The position numbers were made by a program, and so were the translations under genes. A model generated the notes under the pieces. The model saw only the letters and a program-made list of their open reading frames with translations, searched no databases and had not been told where the DNA came from. From assembly GCA_014385265.1 (NCBI GenBank), contig JACRTJ010000014.1, positions 1-64,000 on the forward strand: a stretch of 64,000 nucleotides of DNA. The letters run 5' to 3'. Shown here in pieces: positions 45,120-54,106 of this stretch; the stretch's first letter is position 1, and each line of letters begins with the position of its first letter. This stretch comes from Enterocloster hominis (ex Liu et al. 2021) (GTDB lineage: Bacteria; Bacillota; Clostridia; Lachnospirales; Lachnospiraceae).

Positions 45120-46199
45120 ATGGGAAAGACCATGGAGGAAAAGGCGTTCCGGGAGCACGTTTCCTGGGTGATGTTTCTGCTCAGTATCCTGGTGATCTGG
45201 GCCCACTCCTATAATGCGGAGCTGTTTTCCGGCGGCGCCCCGGTCACAGAGGGGATCTGGCTGACGGTCCACAGGATCCAGGATTTCTTGTCCGCGGCCC
45301 TGGGGCTGACGGCAGTGCCGGGATTTTTTATGCTGTCGGCGTACCTTTTTTTCCGCAGCTTTTCCTGGGAGAAGCTTCCGGCAAAATGGAAGAGCCGGGT
45401 CCGCAGCGTGGCGGTCCCCTATCTGGCCTGGAATCTTTTTTATTATCTGGGCTATGTGCTGGCAACCCGCATTCCGGCTGTTTACCGGCTCATTGGAAAA
45501 CCGCCGGTGCCATTTAACGGGGAGGAGCTTCTGGCGGCTGTTCTTCATTACCAGTACGCGCCGGTATTCTGGTATCTGTATCAGCTGATGTTCCTGATCC
45601 TGCTGTCCCCGGTCCTTTACTGGATCATAAAGAACCGGACCCGGGGGCTGGTCTTTCTGGCAGCTGTCATGGCGGCCGTCCATTTTCATCTGGATACCAT
45701 GCATCCCAACACCGACGCACTTCTTTACTATTCCTTTGGGATCTTTATGGCCGTCCATGGCCGGGAGCTGACAGAGGCTTCTTATGGAAAGGGGCGGATC
45801 CTGGCGGGGATCGGAAATGTCCTTATGGCAGCGATCTGTTTCTGGAGGATGGGGAAGCCCGGGGCAGATGTTTTGTGGATCGTCATGTTCCGTTTTTTCC
45901 TTCCCATATCCATATGGCTTCTGTTTGACAGCGGACGGATGGGAAAGACCAGGCCGTGGATGCGCCAGAGCCTGTTTTTATACGGGATCCATTTTATCCT
46001 GGTGCGTGTTTTTAATAAGGCCGGAGCCCTGGTGCTGGGACGCGTGCTGGACGGGCCGGCCATGGCGGTCTTAGCTGTGGCCTGGTTCCTCCTGCTTCCG
46101 GCGGCGGTGGTGGCATCCTCTTACGCGGCGGCCCGGATCCTGGTCCGGTATGCGCCAGCCGTGTGGCGGATCTTTTCCGGAGGGCGGAGCCTGGACTAA
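45120..46199 (+). CDS. Acyltransferase 3 family membrane protein
   Basis: 359 aa, about ten membrane segments. The N-terminal motif REHVSWVMFLLSILVIWAHSYN (the His is typically essential) and PGFFMLSAYLFFRSFSWEKL are typical of acyltransferase 3/OafA-type proteins that O-acetylate surface sugars or lipids. ATG 45120 gives 9-nt spacing to GGAGGGA; 45114 is too close and the upstream TTG frame overlaps the operators. Substrate unknown. A 36-bp gap leads to the TPR gene. Confidence 0.83.
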   Translation: MGKTMEEKAFREHVSWVMFLLSILVIWAHSYNAELFSGGAPVTEGIWLTVHRIQDFLSAALGLTAVPGFFMLSAYLFFRSFSWEKLPAKWKSRVRSVAVPYLAWNLFYYLGYVLATRIPAVYRLIGKPPVPFNGEELLAAVLHYQYAPVFWYLYQLMFLILLSPVLYWIIKNRTRGLVFLAAVMAAVHFHLDTMHPNTDALLYYSFGIFMAVHGRELTEASYGKGRILAGIGNVLMAAICFWRMGKPGADVLWIVMFRFFLPISIWLLFDSGRMGKTRPWMRQSLFLYGIHFILVRVFNKAGALVLGRVLDGPAMAVLAVAWFLLLPAAVVASSYAAARILVRYAPAVWRIFSGGRSLD

Positions 46200-46235
46200 G
46201 GCTTCCTGAAAAATGAAACAGAGAGGAAATGACAG

Positions 46236-47087
46236 ATGATACTGGAAAAAGAAGACTGGGAGGAGCCAGAGTGCTGCTTCAGACCACATATAGCAGCCGC
46301 AGAGGCGGTGCATACAGGGAGCGCGGACGGAGGTCCCTCGGTCCGGGAGGTGATCCAGGGCTTTGACCGGCTCCTGGACCGGGATGCCAAACGGGAGGCG
46401 GCCATATATCTGGAGGACTGGATGGCCCGGTATGAGGAAGCCGGGGACTGGGCATCCCAGATCACTATATTGAATGAAATGATGGGCTTTTACCGCAATT
46501 CCGGAGAGAGGGAAAAGGGCCTTGCGGCGGTGGAAAAGGGGCTGGCCCTGGTGGGAGATCATGGGCTTTCCCAGACCGTCACCGGCGGCACCACCTGTCT
46601 CAATGCCGCCACTACCATGAAGGCTTTTGGAAAGGCAGCAGAGGCCATGCCGTATTACGACCAGGCCTTTAGGGCCTATGGCGGGAGCCTGCCGCCGGGA
46701 GACTACCGGTTCGGAGGCCTGTTCAACAACATGGCCCTGGCCTGGGAGGACCTGGGAGAGTATAGAAAGGCGGAGGCATATTATAAGAAAGCCATGGATA
46801 TCATGGAGGCGCTGCGGCCGGGAAGCCTCCTGGAGATCGCGGTCACCTGGGTGAACCTGGCGGTGCTGTATGAGAAGGCGGGACGGGAGGAGGAGATCGA
46901 CGGATGTCTGGAAAAGGCAGTGGAGATCTTTCGCTCCGGAGAGGTTCCCAGAGACGGATATTACGCGTTTAATTGCCGGAAATGCGCGGAAACATTCGGA
47001 CATTTCGGATATTTCAGAATAAAGAAGGAACTTACCGAGGCGGCGGACCGGATCTATCGGGAAGCCGGAGAGGAGCCGGGGAGATGA
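46236..47087 (+). CDS. Tetratricopeptide repeat protein
   Basis: 283 aa soluble protein of repeated helix pairs: FDRLLDRDAKREAAIYLEDW, LNEMMGFYRNSGEREKGLAAVEKGLALV, AAEAMPYYDQAFRAYG, NNMALAWEDLGEYRKAEAYYKKAMDIM, WVNLAVLYEKAGREEEIDGCLEKAVEIF. These are TPR units usually used for protein contacts. Its stop overlaps the DUF4037 start by 4 nt (ATGA), so the two products are coupled and probably work together. AGAGGA lies about 10 nt before the ATG. Confidence 0.85.
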   Translation: MILEKEDWEEPECCFRPHIAAAEAVHTGSADGGPSVREVIQGFDRLLDRDAKREAAIYLEDWMARYEEAGDWASQITILNEMMGFYRNSGEREKGLAAVEKGLALVGDHGLSQTVTGGTTCLNAATTMKAFGKAAEAMPYYDQAFRAYGGSLPPGDYRFGGLFNNMALAWEDLGEYRKAEAYYKKAMDIMEALRPGSLLEIAVTWVNLAVLYEKAGREEEIDGCLEKAVEIFRSGEVPRDGYYAFNCRKCAETFGHFGYFRIKKELTEAADRIYREAGEEPGR

Positions 47088-48226
47088 CAGATGGAAAGAG
47101 CAGTGGAAGAGCGGCAGATATGGAGCCGATAGAGGAAGGACAGGACAGGGGAAACGTTATCAGGGGCCTGGAGCTTTCAGAACGGTTTTTTGGCGAATAC
47201 GGCCTGCCCATGCTCCAGGAGCAGTTTCCCCAGTATATGGATATGATCGCCGCGGGAGTGGCCGGAGAGGGCTCCGACTGCTTTGGTTTTGATGATGCCA
47301 TATCCCGGGACCATGATTTTGAGGCCGGCTTCTGTCTTTGGATCCCGGACCGGCTGGAGCATGAGCTGGAATTTAAGCTGTCCCGGGCTTATGGGAAGCT
47401 GCCGGAGGAGTATCTGGGAGTGAGGCGGGAAAAACAGAGCCTCCTTGGCGGCGGACGCCGGGGCGTTTTGCTCACTGGAGAATTTTACCGCCAGTTCACA
47501 GGAAGGCCGGGAGCGCCGGAATCCCTGATGGAATGGCTGTATACGCCGGAGCACAGCCTGTCCTGCGCCGTCAATGGAAGGGTGTTTTACGACGGATGCG
47601 GGGAGTTTTCTGCCGTGCGCCGGGAGCTGGAGGACGGATACCCGGAGGACGTGCGTCTGAAGAAAATGGCGGCCCGGGCCGTCCTTATGGCCCAGTCGGG
47701 GCAGTATAATTATTCCCGGTGCTTGAGGCGGGGGGAATACGGAGCCGCCGCCATGGCCCTCCACGAATTTGTTTCGGCAGGGCTTTCCATGATCTTTCTT
47801 CTGAACCGCAGGTACATGCCGTATTACAAATGGTCGTTCCGGGCCGCCAGGGAGCTGCCGGTGCTCCGTGAGGCTGCTGGGGAGCTGGAGCGGCTGCTGA
47901 CAGGGGGAGCAGCCGTGCCGGGGGATGCGGCTGGCGTTTATGAGCCAGGGAATACGGAACCAGGGGACAGAAATGGCGTCCGTGGATCCGTGGAGAAGGA
48001 AGCAGAGGACACAGAGGGATCCTGCGGACCAGCAAAGAAGCGGCTGGCTGGCGGCCCGGTCCGGACAGAGGAGAGGATCGAAATGGTCTGCCGGGCTGTG
48101 GTACAGGAACTGAAGCGCCAGGGCTTGACCGGCGGGGACTGGGATTATCTGGAGCCCCATGCCATGGAGCTGACGGAGCGCATCCGGGACGGAGAGCTTC
48201 GGAACCTTCATGTGATGGAGGGGTAG
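47084..48226 (+). CDS. DUF4037 nucleotidyltransferase-like protein
   Basis: 380 aa. The motif GEGSDCFGFDDAISRDHDFEAGFCLW resembles the GS-x(10)-DxD active site of minimal nucleotidyltransferases, and placement near residue 65 is as in DUF4037. A helical second part contains MAQSGQYNYSRCLRRGEYGAA and HEFVSAGLSMIFLLNRRYMPYYKWSFRAARELP, like the HEPN/KNTase C-domain. A low-complexity charged segment (about 290-330) is inserted near the end. It overlaps the TPR gene. Target of modification, if any, unknown. Confidence 0.75.
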   Translation: MTDGKSSGRAADMEPIEEGQDRGNVIRGLELSERFFGEYGLPMLQEQFPQYMDMIAAGVAGEGSDCFGFDDAISRDHDFEAGFCLWIPDRLEHELEFKLSRAYGKLPEEYLGVRREKQSLLGGGRRGVLLTGEFYRQFTGRPGAPESLMEWLYTPEHSLSCAVNGRVFYDGCGEFSAVRRELEDGYPEDVRLKKMAARAVLMAQSGQYNYSRCLRRGEYGAAAMALHEFVSAGLSMIFLLNRRYMPYYKWSFRAARELPVLREAAGELERLLTGGAAVPGDAAGVYEPGNTEPGDRNGVRGSVEKEAEDTEGSCGPAKKRLAGGPVRTEERIEMVCRAVVQELKRQGLTGGDWDYLEPHAMELTERIRDGELRNLHVMEG

Positions 48227-48268
48227 GGAGCCGTCGGCCAGGATCCGGTTTCGATTTCTCTCTTAGCT

Positions 48269-48297
48269 GGAGACAGCAGCGGCAGGCAGCTGTCTCC
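48269..48297. terminator. Inverted repeat between convergent genes
   Basis: GGAGACAGC-N11-GCTGTCTCC, perfect 9-bp stem between the DUF4037 gene and the convergent surface-protein gene. A T-run is lacking on either strand, so termination is uncertain. Confidence 0.5.
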
Positions 48298-48304
48298 AAC
48301 TCCA

Positions 48305-49030
48305 TCAGTCCCCGGGCTTGCGAGATCTGACAAATGAATATAAACAGATGACCAGAACGGTAAAAATACCAACGGCCGCAGCGCCTGTCTTCCAATTAAA
48401 AGTACCACCCGGATACGTGATTCCGATACCGCCATGGCCAAACAGGCCAGCTTTTCTGGATGCCCGTGCAAAGTCGCTGTAATTATATAATGGCATACTG
48501 CTGTCATTCTCTTCATTTGAAGCAGAAAGCAGATCCGTATTCTGAGCTGCCGTGGGCCAGTTACCCTCAAAAGCACGGGCTGCTGACGGTTCAGCAGGTA
48601 TTATGAATTCAGCTTTTTCTTCGCTGTTAAATACGATCGCTGTGGGATATCTTATTCCCGGGATACCTGAAACGATTTCATATGTATAGTTTCTGGGATC
48701 ATATCCCGCATGCTTCAGTGCATCTTTAACGGTTTCCGCATAGTTTACAGTCTGGCCATCAAAGATATGGATTGCGCCAACATGCCATTGATTTAAAATT
48801 TTTTCTAATTCTGTCTTTGCATCTTCTGGAACATCTTCAGAAATATCTTTCCCTGTTTCTGAATGGACCAGGCCATGATTCAGGGAATCCAATATTTCAT
48901 CGTTCAGAGACAAGATTTCTGAATATTCACGGTCATTCCTGTCTATCAGATGTTCCATGGCGTAAATATTAAAGGTTAATACATTTATCATTAAAATAAC
49001 AGTAAATACCCCGGATAATTTTTTATTCAT
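48305..49030 (-). CDS. Hypothetical surface protein with C-terminal anchor helix
   Basis: 241 aa, family not recognised. Signal-peptide-like start (KKLSGVFTVILMINVLTFNIYA), an acidic extracellular part, then a C-terminal membrane segment (AAAVGIFTVLVICLYSFV) ending in RSRKPGD, so both ends are hydrophobic and the middle lies outside the cell. No LPxTG motif. Base composition is lower in G+C than the neighbours. GAGGGGG lies 6 nt before the ATG. Confidence 0.65.
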   Translation of the reverse strand: MNKKLSGVFTVILMINVLTFNIYAMEHLIDRNDREYSEILSLNDEILDSLNHGLVHSETGKDISEDVPEDAKTELEKILNQWHVGAIHIFDGQTVNYAETVKDALKHAGYDPRNYTYEIVSGIPGIRYPTAIVFNSEEKAEFIIPAEPSAARAFEGNWPTAAQNTDLLSASNEENDSSMPLYNYSDFARASRKAGLFGHGGIGITYPGGTFNWKTGAAAVGIFTVLVICLYSFVRSRKPGD

Positions 49031-49088
49031 GCTTTGCCCCCTCTCATTTGCATTATATCAGTTTTTAGTATCATGCCGCAATAAAACA

Positions 49089-49113
49089 CTGAAAATCAAC
49101 GCCCGATTTTCAG
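49089..49113. promoter_or_regulatory. Inverted repeat upstream of rpmE promoter
   Basis: CTGAAAATC-N7-GATTTTCAG, perfect 9-bp dyad ending 11 nt before the rpmE -35 box and about 60 nt from the divergent gene start. It could be an operator for either gene. Confidence 0.4.
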
Positions 49114-49124
49114 CGAAAAAACAC

Positions 49125-49153
49125 TTGCACTCAAAAATAAACTATGCTATACT
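49125..49153 (+). promoter_or_regulatory. Promoter of rpmE
   Basis: TTGCAC (49125-49130), 17-nt spacer, TATACT (49148-49153). Confidence 0.8.
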
Positions 49154-49233
49154 TATTTAGCTGTTCTAAGGGAACAGGTATATAAATAAACGTGACTGTC
49201 AGTCATGTACCAAAAAATAAAGAGGTGAAAATC

Positions 49234-49443
49234 ATGAAAGAGGGAATCCACCCAAATTACTATCAGGCCAAGGTCGTTTGCAACTGCGGTAATGAATTTG
49301 TAACTGGTTCTACCAAGAAAGACATTCACGTAGAAATCTGTTCCAAATGCCATTCATTCTATACCGGTCAGCAGAAGGCTGCTTCCGCTCGCGGACGTAT
49401 CGAGATGTTCAACCGTAAGTATGGTGTGAAAGCAGACAAATAA
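49234..49443 (+). CDS. rpmE: 50S ribosomal protein L31, zinc-binding form
   Basis: 69 aa. Cysteines in CNCGN and CSKCH give the C+ (zinc) type of L31. [16 protein letters not shown] is the standard start; AAAGAGGTG lies 7 nt before ATG 49234, and an upstream in-frame ATG (49192) is not conserved. Own promoter and terminator; followed by DUF1385, prmC and prfA in the order common in Clostridia. Confidence 0.97.
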   Translation: MKEGIHPNYYQAKVVCNCGNEFVTGSTKKDIHVEICSKCHSFYTGQQKAASARGRIEMFNRKYGVKADK

Positions 49444-49457
49444 GGTTTGATAAAGCA

Positions 49458-49501
49458 GGGTTGAGCTTTTGGATATTTCTGAAAACTCAGCCCTTTTTGT
49501 T
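49458..49501 (+). terminator. Terminator of rpmE
   Basis: GGGTTGAG plus CTTTT pairs with GAAAA-CTCAGCCC (one wobble), followed by TTTTTGTTT. Confidence 0.88.
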
Positions 49502-49603
49502 TACCCGGAGGCCAGGCGGAGTGGGAACGCTCCCGGCAGGCCCCGGAGGCAGACGGGCCGGAGACGCGCGTCTGCGGGATCTTACAGACATGGAGGTTTA
49601 AAA

Positions 49604-50581
49604 TTGAAATATTCCGGTATCGGGGGACAGGCAGTCTTAGAGGGAATCATGATGAAAAATAAGGATACCTATGCCACCGCCGTCAGAAAGCCTGACGGGG
49701 AGATCGTGATCCAGAAAGACACATATGTGAGTATGACGGAAAAAGTGAAATTCTTTTCCCTTCCGTTTGTACGCGGGATTTTCAGCTTTGCGGATTCAAT
49801 GATCCTGGGGATGAAGACTCTCACCTGGTCGGCCAGCTTTTTTGAGGACGATGAAGAGGACGAGGCTCCGGGAAGATTTGAAAGCTTCCTGATCGATAAA
49901 TTCGGAGAAAAAATGGAAAGCGTCGTTATGACGGCGGTGATGATCTTTTCCGTGTTCATGGCCATTGGGATCTTTATGGTGCTCCCGCTTCTGATCGCCG
50001 GCTTTTTCCGCCGGTTCATCCAGTCGGAAACGGTCATGGCAGTACTGGAGGGAGTGATCCGCATTGGGATCTTTATCGCTTATATTAAGATCATTTCCAG
50101 GATGGATGACATCCGCCGCACGTTCATGTACCATGGCTCCGAGCACAAATGCATCAACTGCCTGGAGAACGGGCTGGTATTAAATGTGGAAAACGTCCGG
50201 AAGAGCTCCAAGGAGCACAAGCGCTGCGGCACCAGCTTTCTTCTGATCGTCATGGTCATCAGCATCCTGTTCTTTATGGTGGTCCGGGTGGACACCATCT
50301 GGCTCCGGATCGTCAGCCGGATCGTACTGATCCCGGTGATCGCGGGCGTGTCCTATGAGGTGCTACGGTTAGCTGGAACCAGCAATTCAAAGATCATGGA
50401 CATCATAAGCCGCCCCGGCATGTGGATGCAGGGACTGACCACCAAGGAGCCGGACGATTCCATGATCCAGGTGGCCATCGCCGCTGTGGAGGAAGTGTTC
50501 GACTGGAAGAAATACCTGGAGGAGAACTTTCCGGAAACGTATCCGGCCGGGTATTTTGAAGAGCAGGAGAAACTGGCATGA
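49604..50581 (+). CDS. DUF1385 family membrane protein
   Basis: 325 aa. DUF1385 signature at the start (KYSGIGGQAVLEGIMMKNKD) and HGSEHKCINCLENG, KRCGTSFLL in the middle; four membrane segments. The function is unsettled, but the gene regularly precedes prmC-prfA in Clostridia. The start is TTG 49604, 7 nt after GGAGG; upstream in-frame codons overlap the rpmE terminator. It overlaps prmC by 4 nt. Confidence 0.87.
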   Translation: MKYSGIGGQAVLEGIMMKNKDTYATAVRKPDGEIVIQKDTYVSMTEKVKFFSLPFVRGIFSFADSMILGMKTLTWSASFFEDDEEDEAPGRFESFLIDKFGEKMESVVMTAVMIFSVFMAIGIFMVLPLLIAGFFRRFIQSETVMAVLEGVIRIGIFIAYIKIISRMDDIRRTFMYHGSEHKCINCLENGLVLNVENVRKSSKEHKRCGTSFLLIVMVISILFFMVVRVDTIWLRIVSRIVLIPVIAGVSYEVLRLAGTSNSKIMDIISRPGMWMQGLTTKEPDDSMIQVAIAAVEEVFDWKKYLEENFPETYPAGYFEEQEKLA

Positions 50582-51435
50582 CCTGGGGGGAGCTGTTAAA
50601 ACAGGGCCAGGAGCGCTTAAAGAAGGCCGGGATCCAGGAGTATGAGCTGGACGCCTGGTATTTGTTTGAACAGGCATTTTCCATGAGCCGGGCCAGGTAT
50701 TTCCTGGATGCAAAGGAGGAGGCGGCGCCGGAGGCTCCGGCCCTCAAGGCTTATGAGAACGGCCTGGAGCGGCGTTCCGGCCGGGTGCCCCTCCAGCATA
50801 TCCTGGGCACACAGGAATTCATGGGCATGGAGTTTTTTGTCAATGCCCATGTGCTGATCCCCAGGCAGGATACTGAGACGCTGGTGGAAACTGTGTTAAA
50901 TGAGCAGAAAAACAGAAATATTTCTGTGCTGGATATGTGTACCGGCTCCGGCTGCATCGCCGTCAGCTTAAAGGCCCTGGGCGGATACGCCCGGGTGGCA
51001 GCGGCAGACATTTCTTCCGAGGCCCTGGAGGTGGCAGAAAAAAACGCCGGAACGTATCCGGTGGAGTTTCGCCAGAGCGATATGTTCGCTGCCTTTGAGC
51101 CGGGAAGGGACATGTTCGATGTGATCGTTTCCAATCCGCCCTATATCCCCAGTGAGGTGATCCGGGGCCTGGAGCCGGAGGTGCGTGACCATGAGCCTCT
51201 GGGAGCCTTAGACGGGAAAGAGGACGGCCTGTATTTTTACAGGATCCTGGCGGAGCAATGCGGGGATTTCTTAAACCAGGGCGGTTCCGTTTATTTTGAG
51301 ACGGGTCACGACCAGGGGGCGGCGGTGAAGACGCTTTTAGAGTCCCATGGATTTCAGGATACAAAGGTGATAAAGGATCTGGCGGGCATGGACCGGGTAG
51401 TGCGCGGAACGTGGCCGGGGCAGATCCGGAAATAA
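50578..51435 (+). CDS. prmC: Release factor N5-glutamine methyltransferase
   Basis: 285 aa. Helical substrate-binding N-terminus, PRQDTETLVE at the domain junction, SAM motif VLDMCTGSGCIAVSL, and NPPY at 186-189 that holds the glutamine. It methylates the Gln of the GGQ motif in release factors; its target prfA is the next gene, 15 bp downstream. Confidence 0.96.
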   Translation: MTWGELLKQGQERLKKAGIQEYELDAWYLFEQAFSMSRARYFLDAKEEAAPEAPALKAYENGLERRSGRVPLQHILGTQEFMGMEFFVNAHVLIPRQDTETLVETVLNEQKNRNISVLDMCTGSGCIAVSLKALGGYARVAAADISSEALEVAEKNAGTYPVEFRQSDMFAAFEPGRDMFDVIVSNPPYIPSEVIRGLEPEVRDHEPLGALDGKEDGLYFYRILAEQCGDFLNQGGSVYFETGHDQGAAVKTLLESHGFQDTKVIKDLAGMDRVVRGTWPGQIRK

Positions 51436-51450
51436 AGAAGGAGGTTTCCT

Positions 51451-52524
51451 ATGTTCGACCGTTTGGAAGACATTGTTAAGCATTACGAAGAGCTGATGTT
51501 TGAGTTAAACAATCCGTCCGTGGCAGAGGATCAGAAACGATTCCGGAAACTGATGAAGGAACAGTCGGATCTGACGCCGCTGGTGGAGACATATAAGGAA
51601 TATAAGCAGGCAAAGCAGGACGTGGAGGACAGCCTGGCCCTTCTGGAGGAAGAGAGCGACGAGGAAATGCGGGAGATGGCCAAGGAAGAGCTTTCCGACG
51701 CGAAAAAAAGGATCGAGGAGCTGGAGCAGCAGCTTAAGATCCTTCTGCTTCCCAAGGACCCCAACGATGATAAGAACGTGATCGTGGAAATCCGCGCAGG
51801 CGCAGGCGGAGACGAGGCGGCCCTGTTCGCTTCCGAGCTGTACCGGATGTACGTCCATTATGCAGAGCGCCAGCGCTGGAAGGTGGAGCTGATTAACGTC
51901 AGCGAGAGCGGCATCGGCGGCATGAAGGAAGTGGAATTCATGATCACAGGCCAGGGCGCATATTCCAAGCTGAAATACGAAAGCGGCGTACACCGGGTAC
52001 AGCGTGTGCCGGAGACTGAGTCCGGCGGCCGGATCCATACGTCTACGGCCACTGTGGCGATCATGCCGGAGGCCGAGGAGTTTGACGTGGTCATCGACGA
52101 AAAGGATATCCGCATCGACGTGATGCGTGCCTCCGGAAACGGCGGCCAGTGCGTAAACACCACTGACTCTGCGGTGCGTCTGACCCATATTCCCACGGGA
52201 ATCGTGATCTACAGCCAGACGGAGAAATCCCAGCTGCAGAACAAGGATAAGGCGTTCCGCCTGCTGCGTTCCAAGCTGTATGACATGGAGCTGGAGCGCC
52301 GCCAGAATGAGGAGGCCGAGGCGCGCCGCAGCCAGATCGGCACCGGCGACCGGTCCGAAAAGATCCGCACCTACAACTTCCCCCAGGGACGTGTGACAGA
52401 GCACCGGATCAAGCTGACCCTTTATAAGATCGACTCCATCATGGACGGCGATCTCCAGGAACTGATCGACAGCCTGATCGCCGCAGACCAGGCGGCCAAG
52501 CTGGCGAAAATGAACGAGAATTAA
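51451..52524 (+). CDS. prfA: Peptide chain release factor 1
   Basis: 357 aa, full length. Stop-codon recognition PET at 187-189 ([14 protein letters not shown]) identifies RF1 (UAA and UAG); peptidyl-tRNA hydrolysis motif GGQ at 231-233 ([14 protein letters not shown]). AAGGAGG lies 9 nt before the ATG. The RF1 gene is intact, which bears on the amber stop in the surface protein at 39.5 kb. Confidence 0.98.
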   Translation: MFDRLEDIVKHYEELMFELNNPSVAEDQKRFRKLMKEQSDLTPLVETYKEYKQAKQDVEDSLALLEEESDEEMREMAKEELSDAKKRIEELEQQLKILLLPKDPNDDKNVIVEIRAGAGGDEAALFASELYRMYVHYAERQRWKVELINVSESGIGGMKEVEFMITGQGAYSKLKYESGVHRVQRVPETESGGRIHTSTATVAIMPEAEEFDVVIDEKDIRIDVMRASGNGGQCVNTTDSAVRLTHIPTGIVIYSQTEKSQLQNKDKAFRLLRSKLYDMELERRQNEEAEARRSQIGTGDRSEKIRTYNFPQGRVTEHRIKLTLYKIDSIMDGDLQELIDSLIAADQAAKLAKMNEN

Positions 52525-52526
52525 AA

Positions 52527-52898
52527 ATGGATATGGATATTTACCGCCGCATCGGTCTGGTATGCAGCCGGATCCCCAGAGGGAGGGTGGCCACCTATGG
52601 CCAGATCGCCCTGCTCTGCGGGAAGCCGGGGAACTCCAGACAGGTGGGATACGCTTTGAAAAAAGGGCTGGCAGGAGAGAACGTGCCGGCCCACCGGGTG
52701 GTGAACGCCGCCGGGATCCTGAGCGGGGCCGCTCATTTTGCGTCCATGGATCTCCAGTGCCTTCTTCTGCGGGAGGAAGGCGTGGAGGTGCTGTGGACCC
52801 CTAAGGGATGGAAGACGGATCTGAAGCGTTACGGATGGAAAAATACCATGGAGGAGGCCCTGGAACTGAACCGGGCCTTTTTTTCTATGAACATCTGA
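52527..52898 (+). CDS. Alkyltransferase-like (ATL) DNA-binding protein
   Basis: 123 aa of the MGMT/Ogt fold with the winged helix RGRVATYGQIALLCGKPGNSRQVGYALKK. The acceptor-site motif PCHRV reads PAHRV, with Ala55 in place of the reactive cysteine, so it cannot accept an alkyl group. ATL proteins instead flag O6-alkylguanine for nucleotide excision repair. It starts 3 bp after prfA and is probably co-transcribed. The ribosome site is weak. Confidence 0.9.
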   Translation: MDMDIYRRIGLVCSRIPRGRVATYGQIALLCGKPGNSRQVGYALKKGLAGENVPAHRVVNAAGILSGAAHFASMDLQCLLLREEGVEVLWTPKGWKTDLKRYGWKNTMEEALELNRAFFSMNI

Positions 52899-52965
52899 AT
52901 CTCGGAAAATCAGAAGGATTTAAAGAAATCTTAAAGATAATCCAATAGGTTTGTAACATCCGGCC

Positions 52966-52994
52966 TTTCAATCATCTGGGTTTTATGCTATAAT
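52966..52994 (+). promoter_or_regulatory. Promoter of the rfbABD operon
   Basis: TTTCAA (52966-52971), 17-nt spacer, TATAAT (52989-52994). A leader of about 115 nt runs to the rfbA ATG. Confidence 0.72.
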
Positions 52995-53017
52995 GACGCC
53001 ATATATACGGGGAAGGT

Positions 53018-53070
53018 GCGTCCTTTTTTAGCCGTGGGAAAATTTTAGCCTCCGCGGCGGACGCTTTTTT
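53018..53070 (+). terminator. Terminator-like attenuator in the rfbA leader
   Basis: Within the leader GCGTCC (53018-53023) pairs with GGACGC (53059-53064), with inner GCCG/CGGC (53031-53034 and 53055-53058), followed by TTTTTT. It lies downstream of the promoter and 45 nt upstream of the rfbA start, so it should stop transcripts before rfbA unless overridden. Confidence 0.6.
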
Positions 53071-53114
53071 CCGGAAAAACGGACTAAAACAGCAGAAAAT
53101 GAAGGAGAACAGAT

Positions 53115-54017
53115 ATGAAAGGTATCATTCTTGCCGGCGGCAGCGGCACACGTCTTTATCCACTGACGAAGGTGACTTCCAAACAGCTTTTACCCATCTA
53201 TGATAAACCCATGATCTATTATCCCCTTTCCGTTCTGATGAACGCAGGGATCCGGGATATCCTGATCATCTCCACTCCCGATGATACGCCCAGGTTTGAA
53301 GCTCTTTTAGGCGACGGCCATCAGTTCGGCATCACCCTCAGCTATGCGGTGCAGCCCAGTCCCGACGGACTGGCCCAGGCCTTTATCATCGGCGCAGATT
53401 TCATCGGAAACGATTCTGTGGCTATGGTCCTGGGAGACAATATCTTCCACGGCCAGGGCTTAAAGAAGCGCCTCAGGGAGGCGGCTGCCAGGGAAAAGGG
53501 AGCCACTGTATTCGGATATTACGTGGACGATCCGGAGCGGTTCGGCATTGTGGAATTCGATAAGGACGGAAAGGCTATTTCCATTGAGGAGAAACCGGAA
53601 AAGCCCAAGTCCAACTACTGCGTCACCGGCCTGTATTTCTACGACAACCGGGTGGTGGAGTATGCGAAAAACTTAAAGCCCTCTGCGAGAGGCGAGCTGG
53701 AGATCACGGACTTAAACCGGATCTATCTGGAGAGCGGCGAGCTGGATGTGACGCTTTTAGGCCAGGGCTTCACATGGCTGGATACGGGAACCCACGAATC
53801 CCTGGTGGAGGCCACCAACTTTGTTAAGACCGTGGAGACCCATGAGCACAGAAAGATCGCCTGCCTGGAGGAGATCGCCTATACCAACGGCTGGATCACC
53901 AGGGACGAGGTCATGGAGGCCTATGAGATCTTAAAGAAGAACCAATACGGCCAGTATCTGAAGGACGTGGTGGACGGCAAGTATATCGACAAGCTGCCGG
54001 GCCATGCGGACCGATAA
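53115..54017 (+). CDS. rfbA: Glucose-1-phosphate thymidylyltransferase
   Basis: 300 aa, usual RmlA length. [16 protein letters not shown] nucleotide loop, [28 protein letters not shown] and VTGLYFYDN. It makes dTDP-glucose, the first step toward dTDP-L-rhamnose for surface glycans. AAGGAGAA lies 8 nt before the ATG. Confidence 0.97.
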   Translation: MKGIILAGGSGTRLYPLTKVTSKQLLPIYDKPMIYYPLSVLMNAGIRDILIISTPDDTPRFEALLGDGHQFGITLSYAVQPSPDGLAQAFIIGADFIGNDSVAMVLGDNIFHGQGLKKRLREAAAREKGATVFGYYVDDPERFGIVEFDKDGKAISIEEKPEKPKSNYCVTGLYFYDNRVVEYAKNLKPSARGELEITDLNRIYLESGELDVTLLGQGFTWLDTGTHESLVEATNFVKTVETHEHRKIACLEEIAYTNGWITRDEVMEAYEILKKNQYGQYLKDVVDGKYIDKLPGHADR

Positions 54018-54106
54018 AACATTCCTGGCCAGAAAACGCAGGATCTTCCGGCCGGAAAGCCGGAGAACGGCGTGGATTTGAAGAAAGCGAATAAGGAGAA
54101 ACAAAA

